Shown piece by piece: positions 9,588 through 19,589 of a stretch of DNA of 64,000 nucleotides. Where the stretch lies: NCBI GenBank assembly GCA_030374805.1, contig JARGSG010000004.1:806001-870000 (forward strand). Reading direction: 5' to 3'. Every line of letters starts with the position of its first letter. The first letter of the stretch is position 1. The translations under genes and the position numbers were made by a program. The stretch comes from Gracilaria gracilis (taxonomy: Eukaryota; Rhodophyta; Florideophyceae; Gracilariales; Gracilariaceae). Below the pieces are notes generated by a model that saw only the letters and a program-made list of their open reading frames with translations, did not search any database and was not told the origin of the DNA.

Positions 9588-11966
9588 TTACGTCTTGAAC
9601 AGTACCTTTGCTGTAGATAGTTTGGCTGTGACTGTATTGCGTCTGTTGCGATGGAATTTGGAAGACAGGGACGTTTTCGCGAATAATATTGCATGATAGA
9701 GATCGGGACGTGCATGGCGAATGTGTTCCGCGTGGTGATAAAGCGTGAAGCAGTTGACGTGAAAACCTCGTTTGCAGTGAGTGCACGAGTACATCGTATA
9801 ACCACCGCGTCCTCTCGGAGACAACAACGTGCACAGCATGCAGTGGACACTTTTTCTTCCCTCGGTTTCTAACAGAAAATGTTCTGTAGATGCCATCGGT
9901 TGATCGCTCTCACTTGAATGGGCCCCGTTTCCTGTCTCAGATATAAGAGTTAGTGCAGCTCGAGTTTGCTTGTATTCGACATGATCCGACACAAGTTGCT
10001 GTATTATGCGCCGCTTCATTAACCCAATGTCGACAATGGGCTCTCCCGGCTTTGCGATGGCGTGGAGGAGAGCATGCGCGTTGATGATGCAAGCATCAAG
10101 AATGAAGGTAAATATACTCATCGTCACGCGTTTCTCGTTTCGTTCTGTAGCTGACGTCGATCGAAACTGATCAAATCTGTCCACCCCATTCATGAACAAG
10201 TTGTACGCTACAATGATTGATGGGACCTGGAGCGTCGTCCTTCGCAATGATTCATCTCCGATCCACCTTTGTAGCGGTGCAAGGCCGTGTACGCACGTTA
10301 TTGCGTGCTCGTCTGGCATTTGAATCCGGGAAGTTGGTGTATCTGCTAGATCATTTGTGTAAAATGTTACGACTGATCTGTCCTTGAATACGATGAAACC
10401 TGCATTACATGCAATTCTTACAACACCAGTTGTGCCGTTAGCCATTTCCAATACCTGGACTAGGCGCCATTCTCCCCTTGACGCATGCTTGACGCTCTCA
10501 ATAGCCTCCTTCAACGCTGGACGGTTCAAGCCGTCCACGTTCGTAAAGCGCACAGTACCCAAGACCCTACACTCCCCGTCACTAAGACGTGTCAATTGTC
10601 TGGCTAGGACGGGTCTTGTGTAGAAATTGTCCATAACCATAAGCCTCCCTGAGCCTTCTGTTGGATGCAGCTGCACCTGGTGTGCCATTTGGGCACACCA
10701 TAGTGCCGACGGTTTTGATTTTGGTACTAATGTACCATCAACCTTTCTTTCTACGGCGCCACGAAGGTTTCGAAACAAAGAGGTATATCTTTGCACAGGG
10801 GTTTGACTGGTTTGATTACCAGAACCGTTGTCTTGCAAACTATGCAAATACGCGTGAGACCAGCCTACCACTGCGTAAAAGCGAATCCCAAACTTTACGG
10901 GTTTGCTCTTCATATATGACCTAGCAGCGGTGCGGCCCTTGCAGCGGATAGTATTCTCATCCAACGAGCTCACCCCAAGGGGAACGGCCAGAGTAGCTGT
11001 GTTACGCACAAAGTGCTCTAGAATAGTGCGACTGTGCCAAAGCGGGTCCAGTACAGCTACATCAGGATCGTAAGAAGCGTAAGTCCGCACAGCGCTACGA
11101 ATGTGCTTGAATGTATCGCGTCCCATAACGTTCTTGAAGAACGGGACACCCGGCAGATCAGAATTGCACCAGTAGTCATGGAGTCTATTCAAGCGATGAA
11201 CCGACGTCGCGAGCTCTAGTCCGATGTACGCCAATAATTCGTCCATACGAAGAGATTTGGTTCGCCTTCCCCTTTCTATAAGTTCTTTGCTCGTCCACGC
11301 TCGCATGCAATTCAGGAATGAAGAGTTCAGAAACAAGTAGAACAAGCCTATCTCTTTCTTGTGACCGTAAGTTCTTCTGATGAGGTGTGGCTTGGCCAAG
11401 TGAAGGCCACTGACTGACACCCACTTTGCGCAGTACGCATTGTTTTTGGCCAACGACTTCTTCTCTTCGGTTTCCAGAGCCCCCATCATAAACTCTTCCT
11501 CCTCATTAGCTTCCCAATAGGTTTCTCCTGCGCGCTGTAGAGTGCATTCGGCAGCGTTTCGGAGCGCTTCATCTTGTTCACCGTTTTGAATGCAACTAAG
11601 AGAAGGTGGTGCTGCAATCATGTGGGTTCTGGGAGACTTTGATGGTCCTGAGATGTCTATAACGCAAGGGTAACAAAGCGAAAGGGACGATGAGGGGTCC
11701 AGCTGTTTTGGCGGGTACGAATTGGTTTCGCTTGGAGCTCCATGTGCAAATTCTGGTTGTGGAAGCATGTTCCACTGCTGCCGTAATTCGGGTTGTGCAC
11801 TGTATGCGGTGGTGTGAAAATGACGTGTTCTTACGAGACAACAGAAACCACGATAGACGGAGTCATTGGCTCTCATCGCCTCTGATCCAGATACTGCCAA
11901 TGGCGTTAGCTTGCTTATGTCTTCTGAGACAGAGATAAGCAAAGCGAACACATGGCAGGTCGACAT
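9588..11966 (-). CDS. piggyBac-like transposase of transposon B, intact
   Basis: About 792 residues from the first ATG (11966); a later ATG at 11876 is also possible. It catalyses cut-and-paste transposition into TTAA in the nucleus. The N-terminal ~150 residues are disordered and poorly conserved. Next come YCAKW and HLAKPHLIRR, then the RNase-H-like core with SSLDENTIRCKGR (first Asp), KPVKFGIR, LMVMDNFYTRPVLA (second Asp) and MNGVDRFDQF (third Asp). The C-terminal ~80 residues hold CMLC, CTHC and FHVNCFTLYHH, a cross-braced zinc-binding domain as in other piggyBac transposases. No stop or frameshift is seen. Longer than the ~590 residues of the insect piggyBac enzyme, mainly in the N-terminal part. 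Confidence 0.93.
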   Translation of the reverse strand: MSTCHVFALLISVSEDISKLTPLAVSGSEAMRANDSVYRGFCCLVRTRHFHTTAYSAQPELRQQWNMLPQPEFAHGAPSETNSYPPKQLDPSSSLSLCYPCVIDISGPSKSPRTHMIAAPPSLSCIQNGEQDEALRNAAECTLQRAGETYWEANEEEEFMMGALETEEKKSLAKNNAYCAKWVSVSGLHLAKPHLIRRTYGHKKEIGLFYLFLNSSFLNCMRAWTSKELIERGRRTKSLRMDELLAYIGLELATSVHRLNRLHDYWCNSDLPGVPFFKNVMGRDTFKHIRSAVRTYASYDPDVAVLDPLWHSRTILEHFVRNTATLAVPLGVSSLDENTIRCKGRTAARSYMKSKPVKFGIRFYAVVGWSHAYLHSLQDNGSGNQTSQTPVQRYTSLFRNLRGAVERKVDGTLVPKSKPSALWCAQMAHQVQLHPTEGSGRLMVMDNFYTRPVLARQLTRLSDGECRVLGTVRFTNVDGLNRPALKEAIESVKHASRGEWRLVQVLEMANGTTGVVRIACNAGFIVFKDRSVVTFYTNDLADTPTSRIQMPDEHAITCVHGLAPLQRWIGDESLRRTTLQVPSIIVAYNLFMNGVDRFDQFRSTSATERNEKRVTMSIFTFILDACIINAHALLHAIAKPGEPIVDIGLMKRRIIQQLVSDHVEYKQTRAALTLISETGNGAHSSESDQPMASTEHFLLETEGRKSVHCMLCTLLSPRGRGGYTMYSCTHCKRGFHVNCFTLYHHAEHIRHARPDLYHAILFAKTSLSSKFHRNRRNTVTAKLSTAKVLFKT
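11913..11940. repeat. Subterminal hairpin of transposon B, transposase side
   Basis: GCTTATGTCT (11913-11922) pairs with AGAGATAAGC (11931-11940) with one mismatch. Its outer base is 106 bp from the element end, the same distance as in transposon A, where the matching repeat begins with the same GCTTAT/ATAAGC. Confidence 0.7.
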
Positions 11967-12050
11967 CCAAGAGTTTCGGTTCAAACCCAATCATATGGAT
12001 CTGTCATGTCTACTTCAACACACTTAACTTTTCAGTCTCAGAAGGGTTAA

Positions 12051-12916
12051 TCTAACGCGCCACGTTCCAATACCTGGCTATAGCTTTCATTTATTGCATT
12101 TTATTGAACCTTCATTGCTGGCGAGGAAGATTTGTCCGCATCTCCCTGAAAGCGCAAAACAGATTTTGCATTTTCGCAAAACGTTGCATTTAAAGTATGA
12201 TCGCCATAAGAAAGAGTGGATTGCGATGTATTATTGAAACACTCACCCCCACGTGTGCGTATTGTTATATTATATATATAGAACGGATAGCATGTCTGCA
12301 TTGCAGAAATGCTATCCGTTCGTACACTGTTGGTAACCAACAACAATCTTCTTCCGGAGGTTTGTTGCCCGTGAACAATACAACCTCATGCTCAACGCAA
12401 TAACTTTCCAAGTCGTCTTAGGCTGAACGTCTGCCCTCTGTCCAGAGGACAGATTACCGCTCCTTGAAACTATCATAGTATTATTAGTGTCTCTCCCCGG
12501 TTGAGATGTGTGAATGTCGTTCTTGGCGGTGCAGACAGATTGCTTGTCACTTTGAGAAATGATTAGATAATAACATCTCCTTAGAGAGTATTGCAAATGT
12601 TGCTTGACTCCATATGATATTTGTCAAGCAATAGGCAAACAAAATCGACTAGGTGGTTCCGAAGGAAATACTTTGGAACATTGAAGAATCACTGTTGATC
12701 GAAGCAACTACTTGACATCTGGATCACAACCTCATGATTAGCCGACAAGCAGCTGAGCACTACTCACATTTAGTTGAAAGCAAATGGGCAATAGCAAAGT
12801 AAGTTTCTTTAGCATGACAATCAAAGCAACTGAGAATGCAAATTGACAAGGTCGTTCGCCTTAAACAAAATCACATCACCTCAGATTACCAACCCAAGTA
12901 CCACAGCTACATAAAT
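12051..12916. other. Intergenic region with one strong palindrome
   Basis: AT-rich spacer between transposon B and the first secreted-protein gene. Apart from the palindrome at 12281-12321 nothing was recognised. It should include the 3' untranslated region of the gene ending at 12917. Confidence 0.6.
12281..12321. repeat. 41-bp near-perfect palindrome after a TA run
   Basis: GAACGGATAGCAT (12281-12293) and ATGCTATCCGTTC (12309-12321) pair perfectly, and the space between them is itself TCTGCA-T-TGCAGA. Only two isolated positions and the central base are unpaired. It follows directly on a run of TA repeats (12266-12280). It could extrude as a cruciform or be transcribed into a hairpin. Confidence 0.8.
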
Positions 12917-13585
12917 TTAGGCCTGAAGAGTGAAGCGAGTATGATGCTGGGCGCGGACGATCTCAACAGTTCCCACTTCGGTTGCGGCGCAGTTGTTTTG
13001 AGCTCCAGGGCTTACTGTGGCCGAGAGGAGGGCTCCAGGGACGGCTCCACCATCGGACTTCCTTCGCAGAGACACCTTAAGCGTCACATCACCCTCGTTC
13101 TCACTTCCGTGCCAGCCAGCGAGGGCAGCCACAGAGGTTGATCCGGACCATTTGCCGTCGGTCAGAGCCTGTCCAACGTCAACGACGGTAGTTTCTCGGC
13201 CACCAAAGCTGGTGTCGTCGCCACTGAAGTCCAGATAGTCGGTATCGGGCTCGCACTTCCACCCGGCATTGCCGTTAAGGAAGCGGGTGTTCGTGTCGAG
13301 GTCAGATTGGCTCGCGTTCCATGAGTATTCCACAACCAAATCAACTTGGGACATATGAGTGTTGGCAATAATGAATGAGTCTTCCGGCATCTCACAGGCG
13401 AAGCCACTGTCGGGGTTGGAGCAAGAGGCGACGGCACACACACCGCGGGTGACGGCAAGGGCGCATTCGCGTTCGGACATGGCGCGGTCGGGGTTGCATC
13501 GGTTGGGACACATATCGACGGTCCAGATTGCGGTGGCGCAAGCGGCCAAGGCCACGAGAACAGTGGAAACAAAGAAAGTCTTCAT
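12917..13585 (-). CDS. Secreted Cys-rich protein, paralogue 1
   Basis: 222 residues from ATG 13585, chosen because a clean signal peptide starts there (MKTFFVSTVLVALAACATA, cut before or near IW). The mature protein begins with a compact Cys cluster (MCPNRCN, RECA, GVCAV, SC, FAC). It continues with a probable beta-rich domain: SDLDTNTRFLNGNAG, FSGDDTSFGGRETTVVDV, GKWSGSTSV, GWHGSENEGD, VSLRRKSDG. The domain is not one I can name. A paralogue at 15710-16372 shares all these blocks and is transcribed divergently; a third, decayed copy lies at 19590-20202. No introns are needed. It is presumably extracellular or cell-wall associated. Confidence 0.85.
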   Translation of the reverse strand: MKTFFVSTVLVALAACATAIWTVDMCPNRCNPDRAMSERECALAVTRGVCAVASCSNPDSGFACEMPEDSFIIANTHMSQVDLVVEYSWNASQSDLDTNTRFLNGNAGWKCEPDTDYLDFSGDDTSFGGRETTVVDVGQALTDGKWSGSTSVAALAGWHGSENEGDVTLKVSLRRKSDGGAVPGALLSATVSPGAQNNCAATEVGTVEIVRAQHHTRFTLQA

Positions 13586-13681
13586 TGTGGCTGAATGTAC
13601 AGGAGTTGTTCGAGTTGAAGAGAACGTTCGAGTTGATGAGAACGAGTTGCGGATCACTCTTGGGGAGGTCGATGTGTTGAG

Positions 13682-13692
13682 CCCCTTATATA
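13682..13692 (-). promoter_or_regulatory. TATA-like element of secreted paralogue 1
   Basis: TATATAAGGGG on the minus strand, its first base 107 bp upstream of the ATG at 13585. The divergent paralogue has TACATAAGGGGG at exactly the same distance. Confidence 0.65.
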
Positions 13693-13699
13693 CCCACTA

Positions 13700-15600
13700 G
13701 AGAATTGCACTCACGTACAGGTCATGACATATTCTGGTGACGCCCGAATGCGTGTTGGGGCTAGAACAGAGTGATATGAAGGATGACGGAGAATACGATA
13801 TCTAGTTTCCAGAGAGTCATGTGAACAATGCAACTCATCGTCGTGATAGAGGCAACCCTTCTTTGCGAGTTATCTTCCTGAACGTGATGGAGAGAGAACA
13901 ACTATCCTTTAACGTGACAATGCCTGGTTGGTCTACTACTGTTGGGCTTCAAGAGAACTACCTCCTGCTCATTTTCGAATTATTCGCCTTTGAATGCAAA
14001 CGATTTCTATACAGTTTGGCAGTTTTCCGTAGCCGCGTGCTGCTGAACATTCAGTTTGAAATCATTTAATCGAATAGGAGGAGCCCAACTATGAAGATAC
14101 CGATGGTAGCAGACTATCTTTGGGAATGCAGGACTCATTCGGGTTTGTCCGATTGAATGGAAGGATTGACCTACGAGATACAAAGCAAGTTGAGTAACGC
14201 TTTGTAGCTTAATCCAACCAAATGCTTGTAGAAGCAGCCCAACATATCATACATTGTGTTCCACAGCGCCCCTGAGGCAGATGCGTTCAAAACCTCTTTT
14301 CAATTTGGCACAAACTCCCAAGAGAGTTGACCAGGCCAGATGGTTCACCGTCGGAGAATGATTTGTTTCGTGAAAGGCACGAGAATGTTTATTTTGGGAA
14401 GCAGGAAATCGAACAAAGCGAGAACATCTATGATACCCAGCGCGACATGTGTGAACTCATGAAAAGAAATGTCAACACAACCCTACAAGAGTAGATACAT
14501 CACCATTTCATTGCTACTAAAAGTGCACAACGCTTTCATCTGTCCAAGTCGACATCCACTCGTCCCTTTGCCGCGTCAACACCACTGGCCGAGCTGAACA
14601 GTCTTCACAGAGGTATCCTCTTCAGACCCAGTCCAACAATGACATGACATTCCCACACCAAAGTCTCTCTGTTTCTTACAGAATGACAGTTGATGTGCGC
14701 TGTCTTTTTTGGGTTTTGCACGTACCAACGGTATATTTGCACGGGGTCTTGTCGAAGAGCGTGCCTGGGTTTTGTTGAAACTGTGAAGCGCGAACTATTC
14801 TTGCGTAGGGCTTGACGAGGAGGCGCTTTGAAAGGCGGTATCTATGAGAAGCTGTAGAGCGACGAGACGTTCTGCTAACTCACTCGGAGTTGTATTATCG
14901 TTATTTCTTCTTCACACCCCACACTTTCTTGTTGAATTCGACAAAGTGGTCAATGCGAAAGATATAGTGTTCAATGGAACCTGGCAAGATCTACTTTCAC
15001 CGTCAGACTGCCATGCAGTAACAGCCTTCAAACAATCATCAGATGTAACACCAGGAATCATTCTCATGCTCGCAGAAGAGTCCACGTCTCCTCAGCCAGA
15101 GGACCTGTAGAAAAGCATATCAAAATGATAATTACATATATGCAGGTCCAAAATGCCTCACTAAGATGCCAAGGGAGTTCCGAAATTCTTGTTCTTGCGC
15201 TGAATGTATACTATGAGACCTCCAGCTGGACACTTGTTTTTCGGGAAACCCTCTCTTTGATGGATCTATAGTTTGTTGACTTGCTCTTTCTCACCTTGAA
15301 ATCTAAAACCTTCTCGACAAAGCATCATTGTTGCAGTACTACTAGGTTTCTGACTCCCTCACCAGTGTTTGATGCATGCTCAAAGTCCATGAAAGCAACA
15401 AGAAAACTCCTCCAAACTATAAGCTGTGCCTAAGTCCTCGAGATCTCTGGTGGATGCATTTGTGGTCTGCATTATCTTTCTCAGTGTGCATACGAATCGA
15501 TCTCTTTTGCCTCCAAGGCGCACACGAGCTCTTCCGGTTCAGGAGCGTCACTGTATTGCCATGCCAACATGTGAACCATCAATTACCCGTATCCGAAATG
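13700..15600. other. Divergent intergenic region between secreted paralogues 1 and 2
   Basis: About 1.9 kb between two head-to-head promoters. Short open frames exist (for example 14844-15110) but show no conserved motif. No repeat or RNA gene was recognised. Confidence 0.55.
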
Positions 15601-15602
15601 GC

Positions 15603-15614
15603 TACATAAGGGGG
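15603..15614 (+). promoter_or_regulatory. TATA-like element of secreted paralogue 2
   Basis: TACATAAGGGGG begins 107 bp upstream of the ATG at 15710, matching position and sequence of the element in front of paralogue 1. Confidence 0.65.
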
Positions 15615-15709
15615 AAAGATCGCCGATTTCTCTGGAAGTTGAGACCACCAACAAGCGCTTTGTTCGCCACAATCAACCACATTGATCCCCAATCTTGAAA
15701 CCCGCCATT

Positions 15710-16372
15710 ATGAAGTTCTTCTACACTCTCTGCTTCTTGGCCATGCTCGTGCCGGCCTTCGCCCAGCATGTGAGCAACCACGTCTGTCAGAATCGCTGTA
15801 ACGCCGATCGTACTCTTTCGGTCCGAGAGTGCAACCAACCCGCCACCCGCAATCTCTGTGAGTTGAAGGAATGTGACAACGGTTTCTCTTGCTCCCTTCC
15901 AGAAAACTCGTTCCTTATCCCGAACATTCAGCTTCCTCTCCTCGAGATGTCCATCGAGTACACATGGTCCCCTGAACAGCGTGATCTGGACACCAGCACC
16001 AGATTCTTGGACGCCAATGTTGGGTTCCAATGCAACAACCCTTCGCAGTACGTTGAGTTTGGCGGAGATAACACGAGCAACGGCGGAAGTGAGGTGACCG
16101 TGATCGACTTCGAAAAGGCTCGCGAGGATGGGTTGTGGAACGGCTCAACCTCCATCACGGCGAACGCGGGATGGTACGGATCTGCCAACCAGGGCACTGC
16201 GCAGATGAACGTGTCGCTCCGAAGGAAATCAGATGGCGCTGTCGCTGGTGGTGCCACGCTTTCCACTCGCATCCATCCGGGCACCCAGACGGATTGCTCT
16301 TCGACCAATGTGGCGAGCGTGAAGATCGTTCGCGGTGCGCTCCATACCAGAATCCTTCTTGAACGTGCCTAA
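15710..16372 (+). CDS. Secreted Cys-rich protein, paralogue 2
   Basis: 220 residues from ATG 15710, where a signal peptide begins (MKFFYTLCFLAMLVPAFAQ). Then follow VCQNRCN, RECN, NLCEL, EC and FSC in the Cys cluster, RDLDTSTRFLDANVGFQC, FGGDNTSNGGSEVTVIDF, DGLWNGSTSI, AGWYGSANQG and VSLRRKSDG. Block order and spacing match paralogue 1, so both descend from one duplication. The conserved acidic and Asn/Gly loops could bind a cation or carbohydrate, but that is only a guess. The frame is uninterrupted and intron-free; the two genes are transcribed away from each other. Confidence 0.85.
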   Translation: MKFFYTLCFLAMLVPAFAQHVSNHVCQNRCNADRTLSVRECNQPATRNLCELKECDNGFSCSLPENSFLIPNIQLPLLEMSIEYTWSPEQRDLDTSTRFLDANVGFQCNNPSQYVEFGGDNTSNGGSEVTVIDFEKAREDGLWNGSTSITANAGWYGSANQGTAQMNVSLRRKSDGAVAGGATLSTRIHPGTQTDCSSTNVASVKIVRGALHTRILLERA

Positions 16373-16374
16373 GT

Positions 16375-18868
16375 AATTATTGGGATAACTTGAGTTTAGT
16401 ATCTGTTTAGATTTGTTACCAGGTGCAAGAGATCCAGATACTAAAGATGAATTAACTCCTATCTCCACTGGTACAGCGTTGTAGTGCTATTACAGTAGAA
16501 ACAGATAACAATCATCAACTGACGAGGACACCTCCGATGATGACGATGGTGTGGTTTCGGCCACCACATTGTGAGCTGCAGTAGCTAAATCAATACCCGC
16601 CTCGTATGCTTTTTAAAGAGCTTAGAGCCCACGGTTTACTTGCCGGGTCTGGCACTTTCTTCCCAATTCAACTACAAGCATGACTATAATGGTTTCGTTG
16701 CTGTAGGTTGGCTACTCTGTCGTTAACTGGATCAAGTCAGAGAGGTTTGATTTCAGTACCAGATTTAATGGGAGACGCGAAACAGGTTTCAGCGTATCAC
16801 ATAGTTCTTAGCCAGTAACCGTGATGTAGATACGGTACGGTACTTGGTGATTGGAATTCCTTGAACCAGAGAACGGATTTATTTGAACTCCTGTTAAAAT
16901 TGCGTCTCGCGACAATTCAATTGTGCAGAATTACTATTACCCTAAAAGTGACCCCTAAAAACTGCCGGGGGGTTCGAAACAAGTTGGTACTAGTTCTCTT
17001 CTTAATAACCCATTAATAGCAGATCTCTATACACGAGAGCAAAACGCATCCTTCATTCTAAACTGGATTTATTTCTAGCGATAGTCTGACTTAAATAGTA
17101 GCTATCTTCTCGTTTCCGGGATCTTCCAACGAATCTGGCAGACTGCCTGTTTTTCGCATGTGTAAATAGAATTGGCATTTTTTTCTCATATGTAAGTTAC
17201 GTAATGCAATATCGTAACTTAAAAACATGCGCCGTGTCACACGGCGCATTCTGCTGCCTTTTCGGGCACACCGTCCGTTTGGATCAGGTAAGTGTCAACA
17301 AATAAGAACACAAGGAAAAACATATCCAGATTTTCTTGATTTTGGGTTGGCAATCTTATTGGAACCCAAAATGCTTTTCTTCTTCACAACGCTCTGTAAA
17401 GATTTGCCCTCTTCGTACCTATTGTTTGGTAGTGCCAATTAACACTTCTTTCTAAAACGTATTTCAAACTTTGATAATGCGAAGTACATCAGTAAATTAA
17501 AATGATAATTAAGAGGGGCTTGCAATTTTGACAAAGCTTAAAATCCAAAACAAAAATGTTTCTAATAGAACTCTTTAAGTCTTTTAACCATTGTCAGGCA
17601 GACCTGGAACGTCGCCGACCAATTCCATGTCTCCTTCTAAGAAAATTTAAAGATTTTCTTCTACATTTTTGAATACTTTTAGCACACACAGCTGGAGAAA
17701 GTGAATTATTAGTTATAATTTGTGGATGGAAGAGCTAGATTCCATGTCCCCGACAAGGGTTACACTAATAAAAAGTGTACACTGTTTTTGAGAAGCCAGC
17801 TTATTGAAGCACTGATGAAGGTGACGGTGCAATGGGAATTCCGCGCCAAATTGCGTCTTGATTCAAAAGGTGACAATTTTTGTCACCTACCGGTCATGGG
17901 ATGGGGTTACACCCGTCATGTCACATGTCATGTTTGGACGGACTTTTTCAGAAGTCTCTGCAATTGTCTCATTTTCCACATATTCCTTTAATAAAAAATA
18001 AAAGCATTTAACATTTACGGTCTCAAAATAAATTCACATGCGCTGATGAGTCATCAGTGATGACAGTTCGAACCCGCTTTGTTCACCTTATAGTATAGTA
18101 TACTTGCCATTAAAGCTTACTTCAAAGAGCCCATACAGAACATATCGCGCCAGCACACATTCTGGGGTTAAGCCTTTCATCGAGTATTGAAGGTCTTCAA
18201 CAATCACCATTGTTGCACCTACTGAGTGTGGAGAACCAACGAACTGTCATTCCTTGCTGATATGATATCGTGACGCAAGAGTCTAACGTATTTAGCGTAT
18301 GCCACGGTAGCGTTTCCTCTTGCCAACGTCAGGGTCTGGCGATGGCTAAATGCTTCAATTAGCCCACAGGGACAGCATTCGGGCTCACAACCCATACATT
18401 ACTCGGTGCCACCAAACCAGTCAGTCCACGTTTTTCACATGCCTACCAGGTAGTATGTGACGTAACAACTAAATCCCTTCCTGTTGCTGCTCTACTGCCT
18501 TTTCTGCCTTCCTCTAGTGCCATACGCCCCATACACGCACCCCCGAAATAAGACCCTAGTCGACGAAATGTTCCTTGTTGAATTGTCTTACGATACGTTG
18601 CTACCCAGCTACACGCCTGTTTTCTGTGGAAAAGTCTCAACATCCAGACGACAATACGTAAGTGAGGCTCAATCCACGTACATGCAAATGCTACCATCTT
18701 GATTTAATGTAAGTGAACTTGAAAAGTCAAATAAAAGGAACTGATGGTTCTAAAGAAACTGGGATCTTCGCCATCCAACACATCTAGAACGTCCTGCTTC
18801 GATCATATCAGTTTTTACCCTCCAAACATTTCACCTGCTCATCATTTAATTCAAAGATCGAAGCCACA
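16375..18868. other. Intergenic region
   Basis: About 2.5 kb, AT-rich in its middle. It contains the hairpin at 17228-17248 and some short open frames without motifs. A sequence CAAATAAAAGG near 18728-18738 may be the TATA-like element of the gene at 18869. Nothing else was recognised. Confidence 0.5.
17228..17248. repeat. Palindrome repeated at 24585
   Basis: TGCGCCGTGT and ACACGGCGCA form a 10-bp inverted repeat around a single base. The same core (CGCCGTGT-C-ACACGGCG, followed by CATT) occurs at 24585-24601. Some similarity continues downstream (GATCA near 17281 and 24638), so both may be ends of one dispersed repeat. Confidence 0.55.
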
Positions 18869-19402
18869 ATGAAGCTCCAAAACACCCGAATGGCTACTTT
18901 CTTTCTGGTGGCATTCGCCATCTCGACGCTCTCCTTCGCCATTCCCCATGCGGGTACGAAACCCCATCGTGACCGTCCGGTCGAATTCATGGATCCGACC
19001 CTCCGTCCCAACAAGCTTGCAGTGCGCGATCTGGTTGCGAAGGACGAGAACCCCCCGCTTCAGAAGGACGTCATTCCCCCACCCTCGCCCACTCCGGATC
19101 CTTGCTGGAAGCGAAACAAGCAAAGCATCAGCTACCGATCTGGTGACTGCATGCCATATCACTGGACGAGCTGCACGAAGCGTACGCACACCCACTATAT
19201 TGCCGATAACGAGATCGTTTCTGGACATTGCGGAATCGTCGCGTCGTCCAAGATCCGGAATGACGCCGACTTGGGTTGGGAAATTGATTACGACGAAAAC
19301 GCCAGGAGGGTGAAGGTGACACTGAAGAATTGTGGCGGCAAGTTCTGCTTTGGGGATAAAGAATTCGGTGCGGGTTGTGTTGTGGATCGCTACACTTGCT
19401 AA
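18869..19402 (+). CDS. Secreted Cys-rich protein, unrelated to its neighbours
   Basis: 177 residues from ATG 18869 with an N-terminal signal peptide (hydrophobic run FFLVAFAISTLSFA, then IPHAG). A basic, proline-rich pro-region follows (KDVIPPPSPTPDP). The C-terminal ~95 residues contain eight Cys (CWKR, DCMPYHWTSC, GHCG, NCGGKFCF, GCVVDRYTC), compatible with four disulphides. The layout (signal, pro-segment, small disulphide-rich domain) is that of a secreted, possibly processed protein. No family is recognised and no function is proposed. Confidence 0.75.
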   Translation: MKLQNTRMATFFLVAFAISTLSFAIPHAGTKPHRDRPVEFMDPTLRPNKLAVRDLVAKDENPPLQKDVIPPPSPTPDPCWKRNKQSISYRSGDCMPYHWTSCTKRTHTHYIADNEIVSGHCGIVASSKIRNDADLGWEIDYDENARRVKVTLKNCGGKFCFGDKEFGAGCVVDRYTC

Positions 19403-19589
19403 CCGCCCGATTGAAGTCCAGCGCTCATGCTGGTCTTCAGGACCGGATCTCAAAACGTTTACAATATTCGACTAATAATTACAGGTAGCACTGTCCACAA
19501 GCCCCGATGATTATCGTTGTAAATGAATTTGCTCTTCTCAATTCCAAGCAAAGGTTTATCGCTTCGATAAGTTCTAGTGATACTTCAGA

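Larger units (their letters stand above)
8813..12046 (-). mobile_element. Transposon B: complete, apparently intact two-gene piggyBac-like element (family 2)
   Basis: A 3,234-bp element with termini CCCTTTTGAGACT (8813) and its near-complement AGTCTCAGAAGGG (ending 12046), flanked by TTAA (8809-8812 and 12047-12050). Both genes are open from start to stop: the accessory gene on the plus strand and the transposase on the minus strand, with only 2 bp between their stop codons. It lies inverted relative to transposon A. Of all elements in the window it is the one most likely to be still competent. Confidence 0.92.

Noticed and set aside
13017-13700. Plus-strand and second minus-strand frames within secreted paralogue 1
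   Set aside because: Shadows of the real frame, which alone has the signal peptide and the blocks shared with paralogue 2.
14844-15110. 88-codon frame with a hydrophobic N-terminus
   Set aside because: Signal-like start but no paralogue, promoter or conserved block; too short to separate from chance.
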